64,000 nucleotides of DNA from an uncultured Luminiphilus sp. (GTDB lineage Bacteria > Pseudomonadota > Gammaproteobacteria > Pseudomonadales > Halieaceae), in contig CALKDK010000010.1 in NCBI GenBank assembly GCA_938084055.1, forward strand, positions 62,001 to 126,000, given 5' to 3'. The translations under genes were made by a program, and so were the position numbers. Within the stretch, counting starts at the first letter, position 1. Each line of letters begins with the position of its first letter. Shown here piece by piece: positions 16,152-25,709 of the stretch. The notes beneath the pieces were generated by a model. It did not search any database. It had not been told where the DNA came from and saw only the letters and a list, made by a program, of their open reading frames with translations.

Positions 16152-16169
16152 TGACATAAAAAATTGTCA
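16152..16169. promoter_or_regulatory. 18 bp inverted repeat upstream of the ATP-grasp gene
   Basis: TGACA-N8-TGTCA is a perfect inverted repeat with an A/T-only spacer, about 140 bp upstream of the ATP-grasp start and 95 bp downstream of the RND pump stop. The right arm also begins a TGT-N12-ACG near-match to the PpsR consensus (16165-16182). It looks like an operator for a dimeric repressor; which one is unknown. Confidence 0.35.
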
Positions 16170-16263
16170 AACTAAAGTGACGAACCCTGCGAATTGTGAC
16201 GTTTTTCGGCCGTCGAGCCGCTGTCAGGGGTCACTAACTTGGCGGGGTAATCGGCGCTGCGGA

Positions 16264-19200
16264 CTAGTCCCGAAACATACCGTTCAGGTCATGGAGTATC
16301 AGGTAGAGCACGGGGATCAGGAGCAGGGTGACCGAGGTTGCAAAAATAACGCCGAATCCGAGGGAAACGGCGAGGGGTACGAAAGGGGCTGTGGCAAGGT
16401 CGGCATTGACCATCAGCGGCAGCAATCCAACAAATGTGGTAATTGAGGTCAGGAAAATGGGACGGAAACGTGCCACACCTGCCTGGGTAATCGCTTCGGT
16501 TACGGTGATTTGCGCAGCGAATCTGCGCTTGTTGATAAAGTCCACCAGGACCAGGCTCGCGTTGATTACCACCCCTGAAAGGGCAACGATTCCCAGTATG
16601 GAGAAAAACACGAGGTCATAACCCAGCAGGAAGTGGCCGATAATGGCACCAATGAAGCCGAATGGAATGCTCGCCATGACAACAAGGGGTTGCAGATAGG
16701 ATTTGAGCGGCACGGCCAAGAGCGTGTAAATGATGATCAGTGCGATCAGGCTTGTCCGGGCTAACCCATCAAGGGCACTGGCTCGCTCCTCAGCCTCCCC
16801 GGCGAGCGTGAAGGTGGTACCCGGATATTTTTTCTCCAGCAGAGGTACATGGTCATTTTCAATTAATCGCAGAAGGGTTTCCGGGGCGACGCGGGTGCGG
16901 TCGGCGTAGGCGGTCACATTGATGGTGCGTTGGCCGTCCACGCGCCGGATGGTTGCATTTCCGGTTGTGAGTTGTGTGTCAGCGACACCTTCCACCGGCA
17001 CTTCCGCGCCGTTGGGCAGCCTGATGCGCAGATTGTCGTAATCCCCGAGTGATCGACGATCGACTTCGGGGTAGCGCACCATGATACGCATGTCATCCCG
17101 GCCGCGCTGGACCCGCTGGGCTTCAGCGCCGTAGAACGCGTGTCGGACCTGGGTGCCCAGATCGGCCTGTGTCAGGCCAAGGGATTCAGCCTCTGGTCTG
17201 ATACGCACTACCAGTTCCTGTTTTCCAGACCGAAAACTGTTGCTGATGTCATAGATGGCGTCAAAACCTGACAGAATCTCACTCAGGTCTAATGCGGCGT
17301 CACTCATCACCTGCAGGTCTTTACCTCGGATCTGGATATTGATGTCTTCACCCAGCGAAACGGCTGAGGCGGTAAAACTTTTTTCAATGACATCAGGAAT
17401 GGGTGGGGTGAGCTCTCGCCAGCGTTTGGTGGCCTGCTTTGGCGTCATCCCGCCACGTTCCTCATGGGGGGCCAGGGTGATCGACATTTCGGCTATGTGA
17501 CTGCCTGACGCCTCGCTGTCGGAGATCGTGCTTTTGCTGATCGGTAGCCCAAGGGTCTTGAACTGCGTGATAACGGCAGAGGTACCCGGTGGCATCTCGC
17601 TGTCCAGTTCGATGATCAACTGGTTCGCTGACTGCTGCAGAACCTCCAGCGCTGCGGCCGTTTGCTCCGCTGGGTAACCTTCGGGCAGTTCAAGGCTGGC
17701 GTAGATGTCGTTTCCTGAAACCGTTGGAAAAAACTGAAATACGATTCGCCCACTGGCCAGCAGTCCCAGAATAACCACCAAAATGGCGATAGCCGCGCCC
17801 AGTGTGGCGTAGCGGTGCACCAGTACAAACCGAAGCGCGGTCTGGTAGCGCTGATGGGCAAACCGTTCAAGCCCTCCCGAAATACGCTCCTGGAAACTTT
17901 CCCACCGCCTGCCGAGCGCGCTCTTGCCACGCGCTTTATTCCGATGGGCGAGGTGCGAGGGAAGAACCAGCTGGGATTCCACCAGGCTGAACACGAGACA
18001 GAGCAGCACGGTCCAGCCAATGGCACCAAAAAAGCTCCCGAGCATGCTGTCCACGGTCACTATGGGTATGAATGCGGCCATGGTCGTTAACACGCCAAAG
18101 AACACCGGCACGGCGACTTCGGTCGTACCATTTACCGCCGCTTCGTGGCTGTCCGTAGTGAAGCCCTCGTGGGTATGGATACGTTCCCCCACGACGATCG
18201 CATCGTCGACAAGAATGCCCAGAGACAACAGGAAACCCATGAGGGACAGCGTGCTGATTCCGAGGTCAGCGGAGGGAAAAAAGGCGATGGCACCCAGGAC
18301 AGATACCGGAATGCCGGCGGTTACCCAAAGTGCGAGCCGAAGTCGCAGGAAAAGTGCCAGGGTTATGATGACGAGAATCAGGCCACCAGCAGCACTTTCG
18401 ATCAGCGTGGAAAGCCGGCCTACAAGCTCATCGGCTTCATTGCTCCAGATACGCAGTTCAATTCCAGGCGGTAAGCTGCGCTGTCGCATTTCCAGAAAGC
18501 TGGCCAAATCCCGGGCCATTTCCAGCGTGTTGTCCCTGCCCAGTCGCCACACCTTGAGCAACTGGGTAGGGCGACCGTCGATAAAGGCCGCCAGGTCCTG
18601 CTCTTCGAAACCATCAATAATGCTGGCGATCTGTCCCAGGAGCACCCGGGTTCCATCGGGGTTTGTCACAACCGGTATATCCTCCAGTTCCCGGCCTGTG
18701 TAGCGTTGAGCGGTGCCCCGGAGGCGTATCTCACCGGACTCGCTTTTGATGGACCCTCCGGGAATGTCGATACTACTGCGGCGTATTGCTTCCGCAACTT
18801 GCCCCAGGGTAAGGCCGAGGCGACGCAGGGTAAGCTCAGGGATCTCCACGGAAATCTCATCGGGCCTCACGTACATTGTGTCCACCAGGCTCACGGACGG
18901 AATCTCGAGGATTTCGTCTCGCAGAGACTGGGTCAGATTCTTCAGTGACCGCTCATCCGTATCACCGGAGACGGCGATGTACATGACCACGGAGCGCAGG
19001 CTTACCAGGGCAACGACCGGCGGTTCTGTGTTGGCCGGAAAAGTCGAAATGGCGTTTACCTGTGCTTTGACCTCGTCAAGGGCCCTGTCCTGAAATTCTC
19101 TGCCGGCCAATTCCAGCGCAACGACGCAGCGGTTTTCGGCCGCCTGGGTTTTTATTTTTTCAATGCCCTCAACTCCCTGGACCGCCTCTTCGATGCGGAT

Positions 19201-19404
19201 GCAAACCCCGGTCTCAACCTCGGAAGGCGCCGCACCGAGGTAGGGGACAGTCACGGTAATGGTAGGCACATCAATGTTGGGAAACTCTTCCTTGCGTACC
19301 TCAATCAAGCCCAGCACCCCGCCAACAACCAGCGAAAACATGAGCAGATTCGCCGCTATTGGATTTTGTACAAACCAACTGATCACGCCGCGCATGGTTG
19401 TCAA
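16264..19404 (-). CDS. RND-family efflux pump inner-membrane subunit
   Basis: 1046-residue AcrB-type resistance-nodulation-division transporter. There is one membrane span near 10-30, a large periplasmic loop, a group of spans around 330-470 containing the proton-relay LGILVDDAIVVGE segment with adjacent aspartates, a second periplasmic loop, and a final span cluster ending near 1040. It shares an operon with the membrane fusion protein just upstream (2 nt gap). No outer-membrane TolC partner is encoded here. The substrate is unknown; the steroid genes next door make export of hydrophobic or bile-salt-like compounds an idea only. A second ATG three codons in (19395) is an alternative start. 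Confidence 0.9.
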   Translation of the reverse strand: MTTMRGVISWFVQNPIAANLLMFSLVVGGVLGLIEVRKEEFPNIDVPTITVTVPYLGAAPSEVETGVCIRIEEAVQGVEGIEKIKTQAAENRCVVALELAGREFQDRALDEVKAQVNAISTFPANTEPPVVALVSLRSVVMYIAVSGDTDERSLKNLTQSLRDEILEIPSVSLVDTMYVRPDEISVEIPELTLRRLGLTLGQVAEAIRRSSIDIPGGSIKSESGEIRLRGTAQRYTGRELEDIPVVTNPDGTRVLLGQIASIIDGFEEQDLAAFIDGRPTQLLKVWRLGRDNTLEMARDLASFLEMRQRSLPPGIELRIWSNEADELVGRLSTLIESAAGGLILVIITLALFLRLRLALWVTAGIPVSVLGAIAFFPSADLGISTLSLMGFLLSLGILVDDAIVVGERIHTHEGFTTDSHEAAVNGTTEVAVPVFFGVLTTMAAFIPIVTVDSMLGSFFGAIGWTVLLCLVFSLVESQLVLPSHLAHRNKARGKSALGRRWESFQERISGGLERFAHQRYQTALRFVLVHRYATLGAAIAILVVILGLLASGRIVFQFFPTVSGNDIYASLELPEGYPAEQTAAALEVLQQSANQLIIELDSEMPPGTSAVITQFKTLGLPISKSTISDSEASGSHIAEMSITLAPHEERGGMTPKQATKRWRELTPPIPDVIEKSFTASAVSLGEDINIQIRGKDLQVMSDAALDLSEILSGFDAIYDISNSFRSGKQELVVRIRPEAESLGLTQADLGTQVRHAFYGAEAQRVQRGRDDMRIMVRYPEVDRRSLGDYDNLRIRLPNGAEVPVEGVADTQLTTGNATIRRVDGQRTINVTAYADRTRVAPETLLRLIENDHVPLLEKKYPGTTFTLAGEAEERASALDGLARTSLIALIIIYTLLAVPLKSYLQPLVVMASIPFGFIGAIIGHFLLGYDLVFFSILGIVALSGVVINASLVLVDFINKRRFAAQITVTEAITQAGVARFRPIFLTSITTFVGLLPLMVNADLATAPFVPLAVSLGFGVIFATSVTLLLIPVLYLILHDLNGMFRD

Positions 19405-19406
19405 AC

Positions 19407-20585
19407 TCAGTTGGCCAGGGTCACGGGCATACCCTCAACCACGAATTGGAGAGGTGATATACAAATACGCTCCCCTGAGGTGAGTCCCGCGGTTACAACC
19501 GCGGCATCGCCCTCGTAGCGGAGAACGTCGATGCGTCTGAACTGGAGGGTGTTATCGGGGGTAACGATGAGCACGTTGCCCCCCTCACGAATGGACGATC
19601 TTGGGATCACCGTCGCATTATCGACTGCAATACCAGCAATTTCAGCTTCCAGAAACAGGCCAACTGGTAGATCAATGCCCTTGTCGCTGACGGGGTTGTC
19701 TACCTGCGCGACCACATAGACCACACGACTCAAGCGGTCTATCGTGCCCTCCGAGCGGGCCAGCTTACCCTGCCAGGTTTGCAGCTCGCCGCCATATTCT
19801 GCAAAGAGTTTTACGGCAGGTGCCGCACCCGCATCGTAAACGCCAGTCTCCAGGATGGTCCGATCCAGAAAGCCCAGTTGACTGTTGGCCAGGGGAAGTC
19901 GGACCTCAAGCCGACTGGTAGCGTACACCTCGGCGATGATGCCGCCGCGTTGTATGAACTGGCCTGTATCGACCTGCTCGGATGCCACGCGGCCACTGTA
20001 AGGCGCCCTGATTTCAGTGCGAACGAGATCGAGTCGAGCGGATTCCACCTGCACCCGTGCATCTGCAAGATTGGCTGTCGCGACACCGGCCGCCCGTTCT
20101 ACGTCTGTTAGCTGGGACTCGCTCACCATGTCTTGCTCGGCCAGCTTCCTGAGACGAGCACGTTCGGCATCGAAGTAAGTGGCCTCAACTTCTGCCCGCT
20201 CGAGCGCCGCCCGCGCCCGCGCGTAGTGGTTGTCGTAATCCCGGGGATCAATTCGCAGCAACAGGTCTCCCGCTGCAAAGCGTCCCCCGGCTTTTAGCGC
20301 GGGTGTGACTTGAATAATCTCGCCCGCAACCTGTGCGACGAGTAAGGTTTGCGTCTCCGGCTGGACGGTGCCCTCGGAGCGAACGTGCAGAGTGACGGTT
20401 TCCGGGACAATGTCGAGGGTCCGCACCGCGATTGGGAGGTTTGCGCCCGAGGTCGTCTCGAGTTTTGATTCAGATCCCAGCAGCAGGGCGACAATGACCG
20501 CTGCGCACAGTATGAACGCGAGGGGGTAGCCCAGCCGTCTTCGCAGCCAGCCCCTTGAGGGCCCCCTGATTTCATCATCGCTCAT
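19407..20585 (-). CDS. RND efflux periplasmic adaptor (membrane fusion protein)
   Basis: 392-residue HlyD/AcrA-type adaptor. A single N-terminal membrane anchor at about 19-37 follows a basic cytoplasmic tail (SRGWLRRRLGY). A lipoyl half-motif (VAQVAGEIIQV), an alpha-helical hairpin (about 115-185) and the second lipoyl half (IRAPYSGRVASEQVDTGQFI) follow, then a beta-barrel domain. It bridges the RND pump and an outer-membrane channel. It is the first gene of the two-gene unit, 2 nt from the pump gene; the 99 bp in front show no clear operator. Confidence 0.9.
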   Translation of the reverse strand: MSDDEIRGPSRGWLRRRLGYPLAFILCAAVIVALLLGSESKLETTSGANLPIAVRTLDIVPETVTLHVRSEGTVQPETQTLLVAQVAGEIIQVTPALKAGGRFAAGDLLLRIDPRDYDNHYARARAALERAEVEATYFDAERARLRKLAEQDMVSESQLTDVERAAGVATANLADARVQVESARLDLVRTEIRAPYSGRVASEQVDTGQFIQRGGIIAEVYATSRLEVRLPLANSQLGFLDRTILETGVYDAGAAPAVKLFAEYGGELQTWQGKLARSEGTIDRLSRVVYVVAQVDNPVSDKGIDLPVGLFLEAEIAGIAVDNATVIPRSSIREGGNVLIVTPDNTLQFRRIDVLRYEGDAAVVTAGLTSGERICISPLQFVVEGMPVTLAN

Positions 20586-20684
20586 GGCGGTCTCTTATTC
20601 CTGCTGCACACACATCTGGCGCGCCGAATACTAACATCCGCAGAGCGTGTGGGGGCGATTGTGCCCAGTGTTCGGGGCAGCGAC

Positions 20685-21785
20685 CTAAAAGGGCAGGCCG
20701 CCGTCGATGCCATGCTCCCGGTCTGCGGGAGTTGCTACTCCGGGTACGTGATACAGACCATCCAGTTCAAACTGGCGCGCCATTGCCTCAGCCCGGTTTG
20801 TGTAAAACAGGCCATACCACTTCCTGTTATTCAGGAACGGGCCCTCAGTTTTCATGGCCATTGGCCTGAGTGCGGGTGCCTTGTGCTGCCATATTTCAAA
20901 ATCCTTGGAGAACGCCTCCAGGGCGCCAGCCTGAACCTGGCGGGCCATATCCCGATCGGTATCGCTGACAGTATCTCCCTCAGCTTTGACCAAGCAGCCG
21001 TGCCATGCCTTGATCCGGCCATCTGAGACGGGGGTGTTGGCGATCATTTCAAACTGGGTGGTGTCACCCCAGACCTGCTTGCTGAGAAGGATTCCGGGTC
21101 CGGTATACCAGGTGGTTGTATAGAGCATGACACCGCCGTACAACGCCATGGGTCCTCCCTGTCGCTGGATCAGCACATGGCCCTTTATCTCATTTTCAAA
21201 GTATTCGCAGGGTGCGCCATGGGTCGGGCCGAGATGCCGGTTGTCTGCCATGTTGTCCAAAACTTCCTGGGGATGGATGTCCAGTTCAGGAAGGTGATCG
21301 AGTTGCCAGTGGACCCAACTGCCCTCATCCCATTGCTCCAGGTGCGGGGGCGTGTAGTCTGGGTCCGCTCCTTCCTCGTCAAACCACATCATGATACAGC
21401 CCATGTTATCGACTACAGGATAGGAGCGAATGGAAGCGGATTTTGGGCAGGGACCATCGTGATACGGAATGTCATCGACATCACCGGCTGCGTTGTAGCG
21501 CCACCCGTGGTAAGGGCAGCGAATGGCATCGCCCTCGATGCGGCGCCCGCCAATCTCTGCGACGACCAGCATGGCGCTGTTATTTTTCCCCAGGTGGGTG
21601 CCCATGTGTTTGCAATAAGCATCCAACATCACGGGAGAGCCACTTTCACCTCGGTAGATAACGAAGTCACGACCAAAAAAGGTCACCCCGATCGGGCCCC
21701 CATCGATCTCGCCGCTCTCGGCTACCACGAACCATCCCCGGGGATAGGTATTGGGCCCCAAACCATATTCTGCTGCTGTTGCCAC
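20685..21785 (-). CDS. KshA-like Rieske non-haem iron oxygenase
   Basis: 366-residue oxygenase subunit. Rieske [2Fe-2S] ligands are Cys58/His60 and Cys90/His93 (CPYHGW), with an unusually long insert between the pairs. The mononuclear iron site shows Asn178, Asp181, His184 and His189 in DNMADNRHLGPTHG. The C-terminal EIWQHKAP block and R-KWY pattern resemble 3-ketosteroid 9-alpha-hydroxylase (KshA), which opens steroid ring B together with a reductase; no reductase gene is in the window. A second Rieske gene follows upstream on the same strand, 57 bp away. The exact substrate is inference. Confidence 0.75.
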   Translation of the reverse strand: MATAAEYGLGPNTYPRGWFVVAESGEIDGGPIGVTFFGRDFVIYRGESGSPVMLDAYCKHMGTHLGKNNSAMLVVAEIGGRRIEGDAIRCPYHGWRYNAAGDVDDIPYHDGPCPKSASIRSYPVVDNMGCIMMWFDEEGADPDYTPPHLEQWDEGSWVHWQLDHLPELDIHPQEVLDNMADNRHLGPTHGAPCEYFENEIKGHVLIQRQGGPMALYGGVMLYTTTWYTGPGILLSKQVWGDTTQFEMIANTPVSDGRIKAWHGCLVKAEGDTVSDTDRDMARQVQAGALEAFSKDFEIWQHKAPALRPMAMKTEGPFLNNRKWYGLFYTNRAEAMARQFELDGLYHVPGVATPADREHGIDGGLPF

Positions 21786-21842
21786 GGCTATTCTCCTCTC
21801 CTTCCGACCAGCAGTAGCGACGCGAGTATGCGCTGCCTTGGT

Positions 21843-22844
21843 CTAAGCGGATTCAACTAAAAACTGACTGTACCAACGGCGGTACTTGGCAAAGGGTCCA
21901 TCGCCATCACACAACAGCGGCCGCTCGAAATACTGTTTGCGCTGCCAGATGATTTGGTCTTCTTCCATCTGTTGGCAGATGTTAGCAATGATCGCCCTGC
22001 CCACAGATTTGCCCAGGGTATCGGCGGTCGCGCTGGGCTGGATGAAGGCGTACATGGCGTGACTCACCTCTCTCTCCACCGGCGTGATGTTGGCCAGCAG
22101 GATGGTGTCATAGATGCCACTGAAGCGAACCATAGAAAGTCCAGTGCCATAACTGCAGGTCTCTATGGCGGCATCGACCACACCCCTGGGTGTGGGTTGT
22201 CGGGTAATAAATTTTCCTCGCCGTTTGTGGCCATCGAACTCCTGCAACGCAGTCTCCGGCAACTCGGAGGTGCCGTGGACAAAATGAAAATGCGCCCCAT
22301 CAACACCGTTTTCTCCAATTTCCTGCATGTGGGCGTTGATTTTCCATTCGTGAATATCAAAAGCAGTCCAATCCGCATTGCCAGTACTGGCCTCGGGCAG
22401 GGCTTCAGGCTCCCAGTCCGGCGGTTCGCCATTGGGGTGATACCAGACCAGGATTTGCTGGTTGACTTCACGCACGGGCCAGGCACCCAGAATGGCTTCG
22501 CCCTTGGCTACACGCGGGGGCAGGTTGTTGGCATAGGGAATGTGTGTGCACTGTCCCTCACCATTCCACTGCCAACCATGGAAGGGGCATTCCAGGCTCT
22601 CACCAACAACACGGGGTCCCTTGCCGGCATTGTCGCGGATGCCATAGCCAAGGTGTGCTCCCATGTGTGGGCAGTACGCGTCGACGACTTTGGCTGCACC
22701 GCTCTCGGTTCGGAAAGCCACCACGTCCTGTCCAAAGTAGCGCAGCGGTATGGCGTCTCCCACGTTCAAATCCGAGGCAAACAAGACCTGAAACCAACCG
22801 GTTGGAATCGGCAGCGGGCAGCGGCCGGTATCGGTGACAATCAT
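21843..22844 (-). CDS. Neverland/KshA-like Rieske oxygenase
   Basis: 333-residue Rieske oxygenase. Cluster ligands are Cys58/His60 and Cys86/His89 (CPFHGW); the mononuclear iron site is Asn179, Asp182, His185 and His190. The stretch GESLECPFHGWQWNGEGQ and the following HIPYA resemble, from memory, the animal cholesterol 7-desaturase Neverland/DAF-36 as well as KshA. I chose the ATG at 22844, which has GGAG 9 nt upstream, over a TTG at 22910. It likely shares a transcript with the KshA-like gene downstream and is divergent from the acyl-CoA ligase. Sterol nucleus oxidation is the likely role; position of attack unknown. Confidence 0.75.
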   Translation of the reverse strand: MIVTDTGRCPLPIPTGWFQVLFASDLNVGDAIPLRYFGQDVVAFRTESGAAKVVDAYCPHMGAHLGYGIRDNAGKGPRVVGESLECPFHGWQWNGEGQCTHIPYANNLPPRVAKGEAILGAWPVREVNQQILVWYHPNGEPPDWEPEALPEASTGNADWTAFDIHEWKINAHMQEIGENGVDGAHFHFVHGTSELPETALQEFDGHKRRGKFITRQPTPRGVVDAAIETCSYGTGLSMVRFSGIYDTILLANITPVEREVSHAMYAFIQPSATADTLGKSVGRAIIANICQQMEEDQIIWQRKQYFERPLLCDGDGPFAKYRRWYSQFLVESA

Positions 22845-23081
22845 GGGTGTACGCTCCAATGGCGTGAATATCTCAGGCGCAGTAGTGTACTTTAAGTTCT
22901 GACTTTCCAATTACTCCAGATGGTCTACCCCGAGCGATACCAGTTTTAGACACGATGGCTCCGCTACACTGGCTCGCGCCGCCGGGCCGGGCGTATTTGG
23001 CAGCTCCGTGGCGGGTAGGGTGGCGGGCGATACGCTCGCGTTTGGTGTGTAACGAGTGACCCATATCAGGGAGGAAACTGA

Positions 23082-24758
23082 ATGCGAACGACGATCGCAA
23101 GGTTGACGCGGCCCGGGGAGTTTTTTGAGGTGGGGAATGTGGCGACGCCACGAGGTGTATGTCCCGCATTCGTCAACGCGCCTGCAACCCTGGTGGATAT
23201 CGTTCGTAGCGCTCGAGAACATGGCGAATTGGATTTTATTGTTCATGGCGAAAGTCGGCTGAGCTTTACTGGCTTTTTTGACAATGTGCATCATGCCTTG
23301 GGTTATCTTCAGTCCCGGGGTCTGGGCCGGGGTGATCGACTGGCCATCGCCATGCGCAACAGGCCCGAGTGGCTTATTGCTTTCACTGCGGCTGTGCTGG
23401 CGGGTGCCGTTGTTGTGCCGATCAACAGCTGGGGTCGTCGGCAGGAGCTGTTACAGGCGCTGGGGGATTGCGCGCCGGATATTCTGGTATGCGACGCCCA
23501 GCGCGCCTCGTTGCTCGAGGAACATGGCCTCGAGGTGCATCTGATTGTTGCGACGGACGACGCCACGGACGGTGTGGAACGGGCGTCCCCGGCCGTACGG
23601 TTTCGTGATGTCATCAACCACGGGGTACCGGGCCTGCCAGTTGACGTGGAGCCCGACGATCTGGCGCTCATTCTTTATACCTCGGGTAGCACCGGCGCAC
23701 CGAAGGGGGCAACCCATACCCATCGGGCGGTCTCCCAGGCGCTATTCAACATGTTGTTTACCGGTATGTTGTCCCTCGCCATAGAGGGGGCTCGACAACT
23801 GCAGGGCGGAGCAGACCGGGAAAAAACCCTGCTGACTGTACCGCTGTTTCACGCTACGGGTTTGCTTGGCTCTTTCGTCTTGCCGCTCTTCACGGGCCAG
23901 GCGATTGTCATGCTCGACCGATGGGATGCCCAGCGCGCCCTGACGCTTATAGAACGTGAACGTGTGACGCTGTTCAGCAGCGTACCCGCGCTGGTGAAGG
24001 ACCTGCTGAGCCAGCCCAATATCGAAGACTTCGATATTAGCTGCCTGCAGCGGGTATCCTCGGGTGGTGCGGCGATGCCCGATGACCTGCCGGAATTAAT
24101 CCGTCGACACGTCAACAACCCCAGTCCCTCGGCCGGTTACGGAATGACCGAGACCCTCACGGTCGGCAGCCAGGGTGCGGGATTGGTGTTTGAAGCCAGA
24201 CCCAAAGCCGCGGGCGTCCAGTCGCCAATCATGTTATTTCGAACCGTATCGGAAGCGGGACGTGTCCTGCCGCCCGGGACGACTGGGGAAATCGAAATGG
24301 CCGGTGTGGCCTGCACGCTCGGTTATTGGCGCAATCCCGCGGCCAGCGCCCAACTGTTCGCCAGTGACGGCTGGCTCAAGTCCGGTGATGTGGGTTTTGT
24401 CGATGATGAGACCTACGTGCACATCACCGGCAGGATAAAAGACATTGTTATCCGTGGGGGGGAGAATATCTTTCCCGGAGAGACCGAGCAGGCCTGCTAT
24501 GCCCTGCTCGGCATCGCGGAATGCGTTGCCTTCGGTGTTCCCGATGGCAGGTTGGGTGAAGAGCTGGCCATCGTTATCTATCCCGGGCCCAACCGTCCGC
24601 TTGAGGCGGACGAGGTGCGACTTGAGCTGAAGGGCAACATTGCGGGTTACAAAATTCCCCGTCACATCGAGATCAGTGCGCAGCCTCTGCCCCGTGGCAT
24701 GACCGAAAAGTTTGACAAAGCAGCTATCCGGGAGGCGTTTTTACAGCAGACGGTTTGA
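23082..24758 (+). CDS. AMP-forming acyl-CoA synthetase (FadD-like)
   Basis: 558-residue ANL-superfamily ligase. The phosphate-binding loop YTSGSTGAPKG is at 199-209, the GYGMTET motif near 354, the hinge GRIKDIVIRGGENIFPGE around 450, and a C-terminal RGMTEKFDK lysine near 545. It activates a carboxylic acid as its CoA thioester. In this setting a steroid side-chain or ring-derived acid (FadD17/FadD19/FadD3-like) is the likely substrate, but the sequence does not decide. GGAGG lies 7-8 nt before the ATG. It is transcribed alone, divergent from the Rieske pair, and is clearly related to the ligase at 57703 (shared AMRNRPEWLIAF and NSWGR blocks). Confidence 0.85.
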   Translation: MRTTIARLTRPGEFFEVGNVATPRGVCPAFVNAPATLVDIVRSAREHGELDFIVHGESRLSFTGFFDNVHHALGYLQSRGLGRGDRLAIAMRNRPEWLIAFTAAVLAGAVVVPINSWGRRQELLQALGDCAPDILVCDAQRASLLEEHGLEVHLIVATDDATDGVERASPAVRFRDVINHGVPGLPVDVEPDDLALILYTSGSTGAPKGATHTHRAVSQALFNMLFTGMLSLAIEGARQLQGGADREKTLLTVPLFHATGLLGSFVLPLFTGQAIVMLDRWDAQRALTLIERERVTLFSSVPALVKDLLSQPNIEDFDISCLQRVSSGGAAMPDDLPELIRRHVNNPSPSAGYGMTETLTVGSQGAGLVFEARPKAAGVQSPIMLFRTVSEAGRVLPPGTTGEIEMAGVACTLGYWRNPAASAQLFASDGWLKSGDVGFVDDETYVHITGRIKDIVIRGGENIFPGETEQACYALLGIAECVAFGVPDGRLGEELAIVIYPGPNRPLEADEVRLELKGNIAGYKIPRHIEISAQPLPRGMTEKFDKAAIREAFLQQTV

Positions 24759-24789
24759 TTGTGGTTACGCACAGGCCTGTGGCCGGGTC

Positions 24790-25566
24790 TCAGAGTCCGT
24801 ATCCCCCGTCCACAGGTATCAATTGCCCGGTCGTGTAGCCGGCAGCACTGGAGGCCAAAAACGCCGCCATTTTGGCCACTTCCCCAGGTGCACCAAAACG
24901 CTGCAGTGGCAGGGCACCCTTGACGTTTGCTACCCAGTTGTCGTCAAACACACCCTGCTCCCTGAGTCGCAGGAAAATGCCGGTCTCGATAACACCAATA
25001 GCAATGCTGTTCGCGCGGATGTTATTCCGCCCTTCCTCCTTGGCGATCCCTTTAATCAATTCCTCAATGGCGGCTTTGGGAGCCACCGAGAGAATATCGA
25101 GCGGTGGGTAGCGCAGCAAACCTGCAGAGCTGATATGGACATAACTCCCGCCACCCCCTGCCCGCATTGCCGGCAGCGTCGTGTGTATGGCGTTGAAGGC
25201 GCCCTCGGCATCAGCCCGCAGCACGCGCTGCCATAATTCAGGTGTCAGCTCACCAATACCAACCTGGGGAATGTCATAGCCCGTGGCGATAACCACCGTA
25301 TGCAGTCGACCGTTATTTACTATGTCATTAACGCAACTCGTCAGGGTCTCTATATTCTGCAATGAGACCTGTGCGATATCTGCTTTACCGCCTCGGGCAT
25401 TGATCTCTTCTGCCAGGATTTCAGCGCGGCTATGGTTGCTCTGGTAGGTAATGCAGACGGCGGTGCCCCGAGTCGCGAACTCAGTGGCAATTGCGCTGCC
25501 CACACCACCGCTGCCCCCCAGGACCAGGGCGGTACCCCGGGGAAATTCATTTGGGCTCTCGTTCAT
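24790..25566 (-). CDS. SDR-family protein lacking the catalytic tyrosine
   Basis: 258-residue short-chain dehydrogenase fold. The cofactor loop GGSGGVG is near 18-24 and the C-terminal TTGQLIPVDGGYGL is normal. Where the family has YxxxK, this protein reads SVAPK (after HISSAGLLRYPPLDIL), so lysine is kept but tyrosine is serine. The FabI/FabL-type Y-x6-K spacing is not met either. It may be a non-enzymatic or mechanistically altered member, or a reductase using another residue. The ATG at 25566 starts the conserved fold; the open frame upstream to 25884 runs through the terminator and receptor gene and is rejected. It lies downstream of the TonB receptor terminator, so it needs its own promoter. 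Confidence 0.8.
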   Translation of the reverse strand: MNESPNEFPRGTALVLGGSGGVGSAIATEFATRGTAVCITYQSNHSRAEILAEEINARGGKADIAQVSLQNIETLTSCVNDIVNNGRLHTVVIATGYDIPQVGIGELTPELWQRVLRADAEGAFNAIHTTLPAMRAGGGGSYVHISSAGLLRYPPLDILSVAPKAAIEELIKGIAKEEGRNNIRANSIAIGVIETGIFLRLREQGVFDDNWVANVKGALPLQRFGAPGEVAKMAAFLASSAAGYTTGQLIPVDGGYGL

Positions 25567-25666
25567 TCTGACGCTCCTCAGTACTGCAACACGACCACCT
25601 CTGGAATACAGGGCCCGATGAGGGCGCAGGAGAGGGCAGTTGGTTTCCTGACGACCAGTGTAACGC

Positions 25667-25694
25667 CAAAAAAAACCGCCTGTCGGCGGTTTTT
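25667..25694 (-). terminator. Rho-independent terminator after the TonB-dependent receptor
   Basis: ACCGCC (25675-25680), a TGTC loop and GGCGGT (25685-25690) form a 6 bp GC-rich stem. It is flanked by eight A on the left and five T on the right, so it can act in both directions. On the minus strand it lies just past the receptor stop at 25710 and is followed by a run of T, the classical form. Confidence 0.85.
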
Positions 25695-25709
25695 CTCGGT
25701 TTCTGGTGG

